A stretch of 64,000 nucleotides of DNA from Treponema_C sp050937815. GTDB taxonomy: Bacteria > Spirochaetota > Spirochaetia > Treponematales > Treponemataceae. The DNA lies in the NCBI RefSeq assembly GCF_050937815.1, contig NZ_JACDIJ010000002.1:248001-312000 (forward strand), in the 5' to 3' direction. Shown one piece after another: positions 43,468-53,209 of this stretch. A program made the position numbers and the translations under genes. The notes under the pieces were generated by a model, which saw only the letters and a program-made list of their open reading frames with translations, searched no databases and was not told where the DNA came from. Numbering within the stretch: position 1 is the first letter of the stretch; the number at the start of each line of letters is the position of its first letter.

Positions 43468-45423
43468 ATGAAGACAAAAAACGCACAATACGAAATATTA
43501 CACCAAACCGCGCTTTCGGCACCGCATTCCAGCGGCGTTTATTTATGGAAAGACGCATCGGCCGATATTTTGTATGTGGGTAAGGCAAAAAATCTGAAAA
43601 ACCGTCTGTCCTCCTATTTTTCCGGTCACAAGGATGTAAAAACCCGTATTTTAGTGTCCAAGGCATCTTCAATAGAATATATTACTACGGATAATGAGTA
43701 TGAAGCCCTGATATTGGAAAACACACTCATAAAACAGCACCGCCCCCGTTACAATATAGACTTGAAAGACGACAAATCCTACCCTGTGGCACGTATTACC
43801 AATGAAGTATTTCCGCGGATTATAAAAACCCGCAGAATTATACAGGACGGCTCTCTGTATTACGGCCCTTTTCCCAACGCAGGGGCTGTCAGTACTTTTA
43901 TAGATACCTTATCCGGCATATATCCTCTGCGTCGATGTAAAAAGATGCCCCACAGGCGCAATCCCTGTATGTACTATCATATAGGCCGCTGTGCTGCTCC
44001 ATGCTGCGGAAAAATCAGCAGACAAACCTATATGTCTATTATCGATGAAATTAAAACTTTTCTTGAAGAAAATGTGGAAAAAGCGGCGGAAAAATTGGAA
44101 AACAAAATGGCCGCTGCGGCAAAGAATCTTGAATTTGAAAAAGCCGGACGTTGCCGCGATTGTCTTGCCGCTTTACGGACGCTGCGTATGCAAAATGCGG
44201 TTGTCGATTTTAATCCGGAAAGCAGGGATTATATCGGCTTTTATGCGGAAGGAACCCTCGTCAGCTTTGCGGTACTGAAAATGCGGGCCGGAAAACTTAT
44301 TATGCGGGATTTATACCGCACGCGCAGTTTAAAAGAAAATGAAGAATTAACGGGTGAATTTATTGCCGCATACTATACCGAACCTGCGATGATACCGCCG
44401 AGAATCTTTGTACAAAGTAAAAAGAATTTGGAATTGACGGAAAAATGGCTTAAGGACAATCTCGGTGTACAAACACACATATGCGTCCCGGAGGATACGG
44501 ATGAATTGGCGCGGCACACGGCTTCTTTAAACATGGCAATTCATAATGCAAAAGAAGATATTATCCGCCGAATGCGCGAAAGAGGAGATACGCCGGCTTT
44601 GGAGGAATTGCAAAAGCTTTTGAATTTGGATGCACTTCCGATGCGTATAGAAGGTTTCGATATAGCTCATTTGGAAGGAAAGTTTCCCGTTGCAAGTCTT
44701 GTAAGCTTTTATAACGGCAATCCCGACAAAAAAAATTATAGGATATTCCGTTTAAAAACATTGGACGGCCGTATTGACGATTTTGAATCGATGCGTGAAG
44801 CGACAAGCCGGCGCTATACCCGGCTTTTAAATGAACAGGCACAGATGCCGGATCTTATTATGATAGACGGCGGTATCGGACAAATAAATGCGGTAAAAGG
44901 CGTACTTGACGCATTGGGCTTGCATATTCCCCTTGTAGGCTTGGCGGAAAAAAATGAGGACATCTATGTGCCTAAAAACAACTCTCCCATACGGCTTCCG
45001 AAAAGAAGCGATGCATTGCGCCTTTTACAGCGCGTAAGAGATGAAGCGCATCGTTTTGCAACCAGCCGTAATTTGCATTTGCGGGTAAAAGAAAATACCG
45101 TAAATCCCTTTACCCTTCTTCCCCATATCGGAGAAAAACGTGCGCTCCTCATTACCGAAAAATGGGATGATTTTGCCCGGCTCGCCGCCGCATCGGTCGA
45201 TGACATTGCCGCCGCCTTAACCCTCAGTTTTGACCGTGCAAGCGATGTTAAAAAAGCGGCGCTGATAATTGCCGAAAAGCAAAAAGAAAGCAAACGCAAG
45301 GATATATATACGGAACCCTTTGCAAACGGCGTTTCGGCAAGCGGGGCTTCGACAAACGGCGAAACCGCTTCCGTTGCGGCGCAAAAAGATTCCGGATATA
45401 TGCCTTATGCACCCGATAAGTAA
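43468..45423 (+). CDS. uvrC: Excinuclease ABC subunit C
   Basis: Dual-incision nuclease of nucleotide excision repair, 651 residues, cytosolic. Seen: GIY-YIG domain (SSGVYLWKDASADILYVGKAKNLKNRLSSYF condensed, residues 17-50), Cys-rich CKKMPHRRNPCMYYHIGRCAAPC, UVR motif around residues 200-235, UvrC RNase-H-like domain with IEGFDIAHLEGKFPVASLVSF and LIMIDGGIGQINAV, DKKNYRIF, and C-terminal helix-hairpin-helix LLPHIGEKRALLI. The tail beyond is Ala/Ser-rich and non-conserved. It overlaps the convergent HAD gene by 19 bp. No clear ribosome site precedes the ATG. Confidence 0.97.
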   Translation: MKTKNAQYEILHQTALSAPHSSGVYLWKDASADILYVGKAKNLKNRLSSYFSGHKDVKTRILVSKASSIEYITTDNEYEALILENTLIKQHRPRYNIDLKDDKSYPVARITNEVFPRIIKTRRIIQDGSLYYGPFPNAGAVSTFIDTLSGIYPLRRCKKMPHRRNPCMYYHIGRCAAPCCGKISRQTYMSIIDEIKTFLEENVEKAAEKLENKMAAAAKNLEFEKAGRCRDCLAALRTLRMQNAVVDFNPESRDYIGFYAEGTLVSFAVLKMRAGKLIMRDLYRTRSLKENEELTGEFIAAYYTEPAMIPPRIFVQSKKNLELTEKWLKDNLGVQTHICVPEDTDELARHTASLNMAIHNAKEDIIRRMRERGDTPALEELQKLLNLDALPMRIEGFDIAHLEGKFPVASLVSFYNGNPDKKNYRIFRLKTLDGRIDDFESMREATSRRYTRLLNEQAQMPDLIMIDGGIGQINAVKGVLDALGLHIPLVGLAEKNEDIYVPKNNSPIRLPKRSDALRLLQRVRDEAHRFATSRNLHLRVKENTVNPFTLLPHIGEKRALLITEKWDDFARLAAASVDDIAAALTLSFDRASDVKKAALIIAEKQKESKRKDIYTEPFANGVSASGASTNGETASVAAQKDSGYMPYAPDK

Positions 45424-46073
45424 GCAAAAAAATCCCGCTCATACCAATCCGCCGTTTGTTCCGCTTGCTCGCGTGTATCGTCGGCCGACCGGTCGTATAC
45501 GGCCGCTACGGGATACCCGGCTTTTTTTGCCGTACACACCGCCGCAAAAGCGTCTTCAAAAACAACCGTTTTATGCACTGCGGAACCGATAATATGCCGG
45601 GCGAGGTGGAAAATCTGCGCAGATTGAGCCTTTGAACTGCCGGCTTCGGTTGAAGTAACAATACCTTTAAAAAAGTCCGCAATGTTTAAATGACGTAAAA
45701 CGGATTCGGCTAAATGACGATCGGTTGCGGTTGCAATTACGGCCGGAATGTTTTGCTTTTTTATAAGTGCCAAAAACTCGCGCACGCCGGGTTTTAAAAC
45801 GGCATTGTCGGCATACAGCTTTTCCATAACGGCATTACATTCATTTATTACCGTTTGCCGATCCGCGGTCAATTTATAACGGGTGCAAAGATATTCGGCG
45901 GCTTCGATTAGGCTAAGCGGATACAAAATCTTATCCAGGTTTTTTTCCGGTCTAAGCCCCTTGCTGCGTATGTAAAGACTTCCCATTCGGTCCCAAAGCG
46001 GCATTGAATCCACAAGGGTTCCGTCAAGATCGAAGATTGCACCCTCAAATGCATTTAAATGAAAGCGGTGCAT
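45405..46073 (-). CDS. HAD-family phosphatase/phosphomutase (beta-PGM-like)
   Basis: Haloacid dehalogenase-type hydrolase, about 222 residues. Seen: motif I FDLDGTLVDSMPLWDRMG, a helical cap, motif II IATATDRH, motif III Lys in SSKAQSAQIF and motif IV VVFEDAFAAVCTAKKAGY. This is the beta-phosphoglucomutase/phosphoglycolate phosphatase-like subgroup; the substrate is unknown. ATG 46073 is preferred, though an in-frame TTG at 46085 is also possible. It follows the NYN gene by 4-16 bp, so the two are probably co-transcribed, and its 3' end overlaps uvrC. Confidence 0.9.
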   Translation of the reverse strand: MHRFHLNAFEGAIFDLDGTLVDSMPLWDRMGSLYIRSKGLRPEKNLDKILYPLSLIEAAEYLCTRYKLTADRQTVINECNAVMEKLYADNAVLKPGVREFLALIKKQNIPAVIATATDRHLAESVLRHLNIADFFKGIVTSTEAGSSKAQSAQIFHLARHIIGSAVHKTVVFEDAFAAVCTAKKAGYPVAAVYDRSADDTREQAEQTADWYERDFFAYLSGA

Positions 46074-46089
46074 TGTTTTTCTCAATCGG

Positions 46090-47028
46090 TTACGCTTTGC
46101 TCAAATACCATGAAAGACCGCGGTTACCGAGTTTTACGATTCCCCGTTTTTCCGCATCTAAGGCAAGTTGTTTAAAACGGCCGTACCCGTAACTGCGGTA
46201 GTCGATTTTTTTAGCCGCTTCATTAAAAAAGGTTTCTTTGTTGTCTTCCAAGATCGATAAAAGCTTATTAAACACTTCGGGCAATCCTTTTTGTGCGCTT
46301 TCGGTTGTTTCGAGTATGTTTCCGTCTTCATCGGCATACCGCAAGCCCTTTACCGTAATGGCATCGTTTATAAAGGCTTTCCATGTGCGGTAGCCGAGTT
46401 TTTTTTCATCAAAACCGGATTTAAGCAGTTTCATTCGTATTTTTACCGCACCGAGGTGGGGAACCTTGTCTTCTTTTTGCATAATATCGACGGTATCTTC
46501 AAGCAGTTCGAATGCCTGTTCTTTAGTGATTTTTTTATTGCGATCGCTTCCGTTTTCTTCATCGGTACTGTTGTCGGCCGAATCGGCATCGTCGATAATA
46601 TCTCGGTAGTCTTTAAAATCGTCCGCCATTTTTAACAAATCTTCCGAAGCGTTTTTTGTAACGTCGCAGATAATTTGCGTTTGTTTGCCGTATTTTCGTA
46701 AGCTGAGTAAAAGCGGCCGAAAATCCGCATCGCCGGTAATAAGGACGAACTTTTCGATGTGCGGGTATTGAAAAATCAATTCGACCCCGTGCGCTACCAT
46801 AGACATGTCGGAACTGTCTTTGCGCGAAGCCGGCACATGAATCAATTCGAAACTGTTTGCCGCCAGCTCTGCGGCTATATTTTTAATATTGTTGCGGTTC
46901 CAATCTCCGAAAGCCATGGCATACGAGATTTTTCCTTCTTCCGAAATCGTGTCTACAATGAGTTGAATATAATTTGTTCCGCGCGGCGGTGTAACGTTTT
47001 CTATATCCCATAAAATTGCGGTATTCAT
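46090..47028 (-). CDS. NYN-domain (LabA/DUF88) protein with C-terminal OST-HTH/LOTUS domains
   Basis: 312 residues. Seen: a PIN-like NYN ribonuclease domain with acidic catalytic residues (AILWDIENV with Asp8/Glu10, MSMVAHGVELI, FVLITGDADFRPLL), an acidic linker (DDADSADNSTDEENGS), then one or two OST-HTH/LOTUS winged-helix modules (about 165-235, HLGAVKIRMKLLKSGFDEKKLGYRTWKAFIND condensed, and about 250-312, INYRSYGYGRFKQL-like). LOTUS domains bind RNA, G-quadruplexes or helicases in other systems. The likely role is RNA cleavage or turnover; the target is unknown. TATACT lies exactly 6 nt before the ATG, with no ribosome site. Confidence 0.9.
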   Translation of the reverse strand: MNTAILWDIENVTPPRGTNYIQLIVDTISEEGKISYAMAFGDWNRNNIKNIAAELAANSFELIHVPASRKDSSDMSMVAHGVELIFQYPHIEKFVLITGDADFRPLLLSLRKYGKQTQIICDVTKNASEDLLKMADDFKDYRDIIDDADSADNSTDEENGSDRNKKITKEQAFELLEDTVDIMQKEDKVPHLGAVKIRMKLLKSGFDEKKLGYRTWKAFINDAITVKGLRYADEDGNILETTESAQKGLPEVFNKLLSILEDNKETFFNEAAKKIDYRSYGYGRFKQLALDAEKRGIVKLGNRGLSWYLSKA

Positions 47029-47034
47029 AAAAAC

Positions 47035-47040
47035 AGTATA
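47035..47040 (-). promoter_or_regulatory. -10 box of the NYN gene, predicted leaderless
   Basis: On the minus strand TATACT (47040-47035) lies 6 nt before the ATG at 47028. The -35 region is only a T-tract, so the promoter is weaker by consensus than the others in the set. Confidence 0.5.
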
Positions 47041-47054
47041 TACGCAAATCGAAT

Positions 47055-47084
47055 AAAAAAAAAGCCGTAAAAGCGGAATTCCGG
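47055..47084 (-). terminator. Possible terminator of murJ
   Basis: On the minus strand a short CCG-CTTTTA-CGG stem with a CCGGAATTCCG palindrome next to it is followed by nine Ts (47063-47055). The stem is short, so efficiency is doubtful. Confidence 0.4.
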
Positions 47085-48665
47085 TTATCTGCGGCGTCTT
47101 TTGAGCGCGTATGTAATCGTTTTATCCTTTGTTACAATAAGTAAACATATGCCGCATAGGGCAAAAATAAGGGCGGCAATGCAAAGCGGTATGCCTTGCG
47201 CAAAAAAACGGTGTAAGTGTGCAAAAGGCATAAAAAGGCGTTCTTTAAAAAAATAGAGGGGCCAAATACATATAAGCGAAAACAAAACAAGTTTTGCCGC
47301 ATATAAAACATATGATGGCAATAAGCTGCCCGTATGCAATGTTTTTGACTTGTTTAAAAAGATAAATAAAAACACCGTATTTGCAAAACTTGCGAGCGAA
47401 AGCGCAAGGGCGATGCCGCCGCCTTTCATCGGTTTTATAAGAATAAGCGCAAGCAGGATATTTACCCCAAAACCGCCGATACCTGCAAAGGTCGGCGATT
47501 TTGTATCGCTTTGTGCATAAAAAGCCGGCGCAATAATACGGTTTAAAGCTATAAAAAATAAGCCTGCTATATGAAAACGGAATGCGTGCAGAGTAAGCGT
47601 AACCGAACGGTCCGAAAAACGCTGTGTTTTATACACTAAAATAATCAAGTTTTCGCCGAATACAAATAAAAAAAAACTTATAGGAATCGTAATCAGCGCA
47701 ATAATGTGCATGGCTTGCGAAAGCATACGCTCAAAGGCTTCGTATTCTTTGCGCTTTGCCAGAGATGAAAGATCGGGTAAAATAACGGTGCCGACGGAAA
47801 CGGCGAAAATGCCTAAAATCAATTCCTGTAATCGCAGCGAATACTGTAAACTCGATACAATACCCGTTCCCGCATTTCCCGCCAGGGCGGTAGATACAAC
47901 ATCGTTTAACTGATATGCGGCCATTCCGACAATGGTCGGTCCGATAAGCTTTAGTACCCGCTTTGTTCCCGCGTTGCCGAATGCGCGTTTTAATCCGGTA
48001 AATGCGGGTTTAAAACCTTGTTTTATTACGAAGGGAAGCTGAAATAACGCTTGAATCGTTCCGCCTGCAATAACACCGTATGCCATTGCGCGGGCAGGAT
48101 TTGCGGTATGCGGCGACAACAAATGGGCGGCCGAAATAACCGCAATGTTAAATAAAACCGGCGTAAAACCCGAAGGTGTAAATACGTTTACGCTGTTTAA
48201 TATACCCTGAAAAAAAGCCGCAACGGATATGACAAACAGATAGGGAAACATTACCCGCGTTAAAAAAATCAATTCGGGTATAATCTCCGTATCGGAACTT
48301 TTTAAAAAACAGGGAGCTATAAAAGGCGCTGCGGCTATACCTAAAATTACGGTGATTGCCGTTGCAAAGCTTACAAGGGTACATACGGCATTTAAAAAAT
48401 CTTTAAGCTCCGCCTGTGCCGCCGGTTTTGTGCGGCTGTCTTCGAGATAAGCTTTGAATACGGGAATAAAGGCGACGGATATACTGTTTTCGGCAAAGAG
48501 GCGGCGGAACAGATTCGGTATCATAAAGGCAATGCCGAAGGCGTCGGCAAGAGCGGAAGTTCCTAAAAAAGCGGCCTTTGTCGTTTCCCGTATTAAACCT
48601 AATATACGCGACAAAAAGGTTAAAAATGACAGTTTTATACCGGAAGAAAGTAAAGAACGCTTCAT
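47085..48665 (-). CDS. murJ: Lipid II flippase MurJ (MviN)
   Basis: Inner-membrane MOP-superfamily flippase that exports lipid II for peptidoglycan synthesis; 526 residues, the usual length with about 14 membrane segments. Seen: SRILGLIRETTKAAFLGTSALADAFGIAFMIPNLFRRLFAENSISVAFIPVF in the N-terminal region (quoted in parts: LGLIRETTKAAFLG, IPNLFRRLFAENS), the SSLQYSLRLQELILGIFAVSVGT segment, and a conserved gate arginine environment. A TTGTCA-17-TATGCT promoter ends 6 nt before the ATG, and no ribosome site is present. It diverges from the giant activase gene, with 74 bp between starts. Confidence 0.96.
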   Translation of the reverse strand: MKRSLLSSGIKLSFLTFLSRILGLIRETTKAAFLGTSALADAFGIAFMIPNLFRRLFAENSISVAFIPVFKAYLEDSRTKPAAQAELKDFLNAVCTLVSFATAITVILGIAAAPFIAPCFLKSSDTEIIPELIFLTRVMFPYLFVISVAAFFQGILNSVNVFTPSGFTPVLFNIAVISAAHLLSPHTANPARAMAYGVIAGGTIQALFQLPFVIKQGFKPAFTGLKRAFGNAGTKRVLKLIGPTIVGMAAYQLNDVVSTALAGNAGTGIVSSLQYSLRLQELILGIFAVSVGTVILPDLSSLAKRKEYEAFERMLSQAMHIIALITIPISFFLFVFGENLIILVYKTQRFSDRSVTLTLHAFRFHIAGLFFIALNRIIAPAFYAQSDTKSPTFAGIGGFGVNILLALILIKPMKGGGIALALSLASFANTVFLFIFLNKSKTLHTGSLLPSYVLYAAKLVLFSLICIWPLYFFKERLFMPFAHLHRFFAQGIPLCIAALIFALCGICLLIVTKDKTITYALKRRRR

Positions 48666-48671
48666 CGTCTA

Positions 48672-48700
48672 AGCATACCGCTATTGCTACTTTATGACAA
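48672..48700 (-). promoter_or_regulatory. Promoter of murJ, predicted leaderless
   Basis: On the minus strand TTGTCA (48700-48695), a 17-bp spacer and TATGCT (48677-48672). Six bases separate the -10 from the ATG at 48665. Confidence 0.65.
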
Positions 48701-48739
48701 TCCCTGTAAAATGCTATACAAGGGTAAAGCAGGAATACT

Positions 48740-51700
48740 GTGGAAAAGATTTTATTCAAACCGGCTGCGCCGCCGGTACGCATGGGTATTGACGTCGGTT
48801 CTACAACGGTAAAAGTTGTTGTTTTGGATGCCGAATCGCAGCTTATATTCAGTAAATACGAGCGGCACAGAGCGGATATTCGTTCTACTATTATTTCCGT
48901 AGTCGGGAATGCGCTTGATTGTATTGAAAAGCGCTTTTCCGCAGGAAGCGATCAACGCATAAGCGTCAGAGTAACCGGCTCCGGCGGGCTTGCGGTATCT
49001 CATTGGCTTGATATTCCGTTTATACAGGAAGTCGTCGCTTCCACGACTGCGGTAAAAAAACGCATTCCCCATGCCGATGTCGTTATCGAATTGGGCGGGG
49101 AAGACGCAAAAATCACCTATATAACCGGCGGTATGGAGCAGCGCATGAACGGCACCTGTGCCGGCGGTACCGGCGCTTTTATAGACCAAATGGCGGCTTT
49201 GCTTGAAACCGACGCTCCCGGTTTAAATGAACTTGCCCGCAATTTTACGACAATTTATCCCATTGCCGCCCGCTGCGGTGTTTTTGCGAAAACCGATATT
49301 CAACCCCTTATTAACGAAGGTGCGCGCCGCGAAGATATCGCGGCAAGCATATTTCAAGCGGTTGTCAGTCAAACCATATCCGGCCTTGCTTGCGGAAAAC
49401 CCATACGCGGCAATGTCGCTTTTTTGGGCGGCCCTCTGCACTTTTTGGATCAGCTTCGCCAGCGGTTTATCGTTACCTTAAAACTTGAACAAAAAGCCGC
49501 CGTCGTCCCCGAAAATTCTCAGCTTTTTGTCGCCGAAGGTGCGGCTTTATCGGCCGAACTTGCTTATAAATGCGTACAAAACGCCGATATGCCGAATTCC
49601 CCCTCGGTACGGGAATTACGCGAAGCGCTTAAAAGCCTTGTCGGTGCGGAAATGAAAGAAGTTCAGCGGTTGGAACCTCTGTTTAAAAACGAAAAAGAAC
49701 TGGAAGAATTCCACAAACGCCATGCATCTGAAATGGCTTTAACGGCAAATTTGGCGCATACAAGCGGCCCTGTTTTTTTGGGCCTGGATTCCGGCTCTAC
49801 GACGACAAAGGCGGTTTTAACCGACAAAGACGGAAAAATCTTATGGCGCTTTTATGACGTAAACGCGGGAAATCCCGTGGAACTTGCAGTGCGCGTTTTA
49901 AAAGATTTATACAAACGCTTGCCCGAATCGGTGTATATTGCACGTGCTGTGTCCACCGGCTATGGAGAAGCTTTATTCCAAGCGGCTTTGAACGTGGACT
50001 CCGGAGAAGTCGAAACCATCGCCCATTACCGCGCCGCCGATTTTTTTGTGCCGGGCGTCGAATTCCTTTTAGATATAGGCGGCCAGGACATGAAGTGCCT
50101 GCGCATGAAAAACGGTGCGATTACATCGATTCAATTGAACGAAGCATGTTCTTCCGGCTGCGGAAGCTTTTTGGATAATTTTGCCCGTTCTTTGGGAATG
50201 GATGTGCGGACATTCAGTCAAAAAGCTTTACTTGCCGAAAACCCGATCGATTTGGGCAGCCGCTGTACGGTATTTATGAACAGCCGCGTCAAACAGGCGC
50301 AAAAAGAAGGGGCAACCGTCGCCGATATTTCCGCAGGTCTTTCGTATTCGGTTATAAAAAACGCTTTATTTAAAGTCATTAAACTGCGTAAAGCAAGCGA
50401 TATCGGCACAAAGGTTGTTGTGCAGGGCGGAACCTTTAATAACGATGCGGTTTTGCGCGCCTTTGAAAAAATAGCCGGCGTAAACGTATTCCGCCCCGAT
50501 GTAGCAGGTCTTATGGGCGCTTACGGCGCAGCTTTAATTGCCCTTGACCAATGGAAAGATTTGACGGCGCTGCCCGTCGGCGCTTCGGCCGAAGATGCCG
50601 AAAAACACGCTCAAAAAATCGCGGCAGGTCAAGTGCGTTCCGGTATTGCCGGCCTTAAAGAACTTGAAGCTTTTAAAGTAGACTTGGATTTACGCCGCTG
50701 CGGAAAATGTTCGAATAACTGCCTTTTGACAATCAATACGTTCCGCTCGCTCGGCGCGCCCAGAACCTTTATAACGGGCAACCGCTGCGAGCGCGGCGCG
50801 GAAATAGAAGGCGTTCACAGTATTGTGGATGCTTCGAATGCACGCAATACCGATACGGGCACAAACGAAAACGACGGACCTCTTCCGAATCTGTTTGCAT
50901 GGAAATATAAACGGCTTTTTTCGTATGTGCCCTTAAAACCGCAGGATGCGCCGCGCGGCGATGTGGGGCTTTTGCGCGTTTTAAATATGTACGAAAACTA
51001 TCCTTTGTGGTTTACCGTTTTTACAAAGCTGGGGTTCCGCGTTCGCTTATCGCCGCGTTCCACCCGCTCCGTATATGAAATGGGACTTGAAACGATTCCC
51101 TCAGAATCGGTATGTTATCCCGGAAAAATAAGCCACGGTCATATCACCTCCCTTTTAAAAGCCGGAGTAAAATTCATTTTTTATCCGTGTGCGCCCTACG
51201 AACAGCAGGAAGATCCGCTTGCGGGAAATCATTACAACTGTCCGATTGTTACCAGTTATCCGGAAGTGCTTCGGAACAATGTCGATGAATTGCGGCACGA
51301 CGATTCGGTCGTATTTATGAATCCCTTTTTGCCCATATATGACGAAAAACGTTTGGCCGAACGCTTGTTTGAAGAATTGAGCCCGAAAATCACCGATTTA
51401 AGCTTGGAAGAAGTACAAAAAGCCGTTCGCGCCGGTTGGGACGAACAGGAAAAATTCCGTAAAGAAGTTCATGAGCAGGGCGAACATGCCCTTGAACATC
51501 TTATACGGCGCGGTGCGGGCGCTATTGTGCTTGCCGGCCGGCCCTATCACTTAGACCCGGAAATCAATCACGGTATTCCCGAATTGATTACGGGTTTGGG
51601 CTTGGGGGTTTTAACCGAAGACAGTATCGCTCATTTAGGTTCGATAGAGCGCCCCTTGCGCGTTGTAGACCAATGGACGTATCACAACCGTTTATACCGT

Positions 51701-53209
51701 GCGGCATCTTTTGCGGCGGGAATGCCCAATCTGGAACTCGTACAGCTTACGAGCTTCGGCTGCGGCTTGGATGCGGTAACCGCCGATCAGGTTGAAGAAA
51801 TTTTGGCGGCAAAAAACCGTATGTTTACCCTCATTAAAATAGACGAGGGTTCCAATTTGGGCGCAGTGCGCATACGCATACGCAGCCTTATTGCGGCGGT
51901 AAAAGAAAGAGAGCGCAGGCATGCCGAACCGGTTGTAAGGCAAGCATCGTATCGGCGGCGGATTTTTACAAAAAAAATGAAAATTACGCATACGATTCTT
52001 GCCCCGCAAATGTCGCCGATACACTTCCGTTTGGTACAAACCGCTTTCCGGTATTCCGGGTTTAATTTTGTTATTTTACCCGAAGTGGACGCTGCAGCGG
52101 TAGATACGGGCTTGCAGTATGTAAACAACGATGCGTGTTATCCTTCCATATTGGTTGCGGGGCAAATGATTACCGCGCTAAAATCGGGGTTATACGATTT
52201 GGACCGCGTAAGTTTGCTTATATCGCAAACGGGAGGAGGCTGCCGTGCGACAAACTATATCGGTTTTATCCGCCGTGCTCTTAACGATGCGGGCTGGTCC
52301 CATATTCCCGTTATATCCTTAAGCGCTCAAGGCTTTGAACAAAATCCCGGCTTTAAGATAACGCTTCCCCTGCTGATACGGGCGCTGCGTTCGGTTATGA
52401 TTGGCGATTTGCTTATGCGCGTTTTGTACAGGACACGTCCCTATGAAGCGGTGCGCGGTTCCGCCGATGCTCTGTATGAAAAATGGAATACCGAAGCTCA
52501 AAAAATGCTGCAATCGCTTTCACCGTTTAAATACAAGCGGCTTATCAAAAACATTATACACGATTTTGACAATTTAGCCTTATTGCCGCAAAAAAAACCG
52601 CGTATCGGCGTAGTCGGCGAAATTCTGGTAAAATTTCATCCGACGGCAAACAACGATATATTTTCGACCATCGAGCGCGAAGGAGCCGAATGCGTAGTCC
52701 CCGATTTGGCGGATTTTTTGTTTTATTCGTTTTCCAACGGTATATTCCGTCACAGAGAGCTTGCTTTTCCGAAAAAAACGGAGCGGAATGCGCGCTTGGC
52801 CGTATGGCTTTTGGAATTGTTCCGCAAAACAATCAAAAAAGAATTGAAAAAAAGCCGGCGCTTCGAACCTCCCGCATTAATATACGATTTGATGCGCGGA
52901 GTTGACGATATCGTTCAGTTGGGAAACATTACCGGCGAAGGATGGTTTTTAACGGCGGAAATGGTCGAGTTGATTCACGAAGGAGTTCCGAACATAGCCT
53001 GTGTACAGCCCTTTGCCTGTTTGCCCAATCATGTGACCGGAAAGGGAATGATAAAAGAATTGCGAAGCCGTTATCCGAATGCGAACATTGCGGCTATAGA
53101 TTATGATCCGGGATCAAGCGAAGTTAATCAGCTGAACCGTTTAAAGCTGCTTTTGGCTAATGCTCCCGAAGGAAGGCACCCCGATGAAAAAAAATCACCG
53201 CACCGATAA
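48740..53209 (+). CDS. Giant acyl-CoA dehydratase activase-related protein
   Basis: 1489 residues, a fusion seen in strict anaerobes. Seen: first ASKHA ATPase domain (about 10-280) with MGIDVGSTTVKVVVLD, IELGGEDAKITY and NGTCAGGTGAFIDQMA, where the Cys would bind the interdomain [4Fe-4S] cluster; second ASKHA domain (about 344-625) with GLDSGSTTTKAVLTD, LDIGGQDMKCLRM and NEACSSGCGSFLDNFA; a Cys motif RRCGKCSNNC (about 652); a DUF2229-type segment; and a C-terminal 2-hydroxyacyl-CoA dehydratase-like part (about 1080-1470) with NNDACYPSILVAGQMI. Activases of this class use ATP to drive a very low-potential electron. The role of the giant version is not established. Start is GTG after AGGAA. Confidence 0.92.
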   Translation: MEKILFKPAAPPVRMGIDVGSTTVKVVVLDAESQLIFSKYERHRADIRSTIISVVGNALDCIEKRFSAGSDQRISVRVTGSGGLAVSHWLDIPFIQEVVASTTAVKKRIPHADVVIELGGEDAKITYITGGMEQRMNGTCAGGTGAFIDQMAALLETDAPGLNELARNFTTIYPIAARCGVFAKTDIQPLINEGARREDIAASIFQAVVSQTISGLACGKPIRGNVAFLGGPLHFLDQLRQRFIVTLKLEQKAAVVPENSQLFVAEGAALSAELAYKCVQNADMPNSPSVRELREALKSLVGAEMKEVQRLEPLFKNEKELEEFHKRHASEMALTANLAHTSGPVFLGLDSGSTTTKAVLTDKDGKILWRFYDVNAGNPVELAVRVLKDLYKRLPESVYIARAVSTGYGEALFQAALNVDSGEVETIAHYRAADFFVPGVEFLLDIGGQDMKCLRMKNGAITSIQLNEACSSGCGSFLDNFARSLGMDVRTFSQKALLAENPIDLGSRCTVFMNSRVKQAQKEGATVADISAGLSYSVIKNALFKVIKLRKASDIGTKVVVQGGTFNNDAVLRAFEKIAGVNVFRPDVAGLMGAYGAALIALDQWKDLTALPVGASAEDAEKHAQKIAAGQVRSGIAGLKELEAFKVDLDLRRCGKCSNNCLLTINTFRSLGAPRTFITGNRCERGAEIEGVHSIVDASNARNTDTGTNENDGPLPNLFAWKYKRLFSYVPLKPQDAPRGDVGLLRVLNMYENYPLWFTVFTKLGFRVRLSPRSTRSVYEMGLETIPSESVCYPGKISHGHITSLLKAGVKFIFYPCAPYEQQEDPLAGNHYNCPIVTSYPEVLRNNVDELRHDDSVVFMNPFLPIYDEKRLAERLFEELSPKITDLSLEEVQKAVRAGWDEQEKFRKEVHEQGEHALEHLIRRGAGAIVLAGRPYHLDPEINHGIPELITGLGLGVLTEDSIAHLGSIERPLRVVDQWTYHNRLYRAASFAAGMPNLELVQLTSFGCGLDAVTADQVEEILAAKNRMFTLIKIDEGSNLGAVRIRIRSLIAAVKERERRHAEPVVRQASYRRRIFTKKMKITHTILAPQMSPIHFRLVQTAFRYSGFNFVILPEVDAAAVDTGLQYVNNDACYPSILVAGQMITALKSGLYDLDRVSLLISQTGGGCRATNYIGFIRRALNDAGWSHIPVISLSAQGFEQNPGFKITLPLLIRALRSVMIGDLLMRVLYRTRPYEAVRGSADALYEKWNTEAQKMLQSLSPFKYKRLIKNIIHDFDNLALLPQKKPRIGVVGEILVKFHPTANNDIFSTIEREGAECVVPDLADFLFYSFSNGIFRHRELAFPKKTERNARLAVWLLELFRKTIKKELKKSRRFEPPALIYDLMRGVDDIVQLGNITGEGWFLTAEMVELIHEGVPNIACVQPFACLPNHVTGKGMIKELRSRYPNANIAAIDYDPGSSEVNQLNRLKLLLANAPEGRHPDEKKSPHR

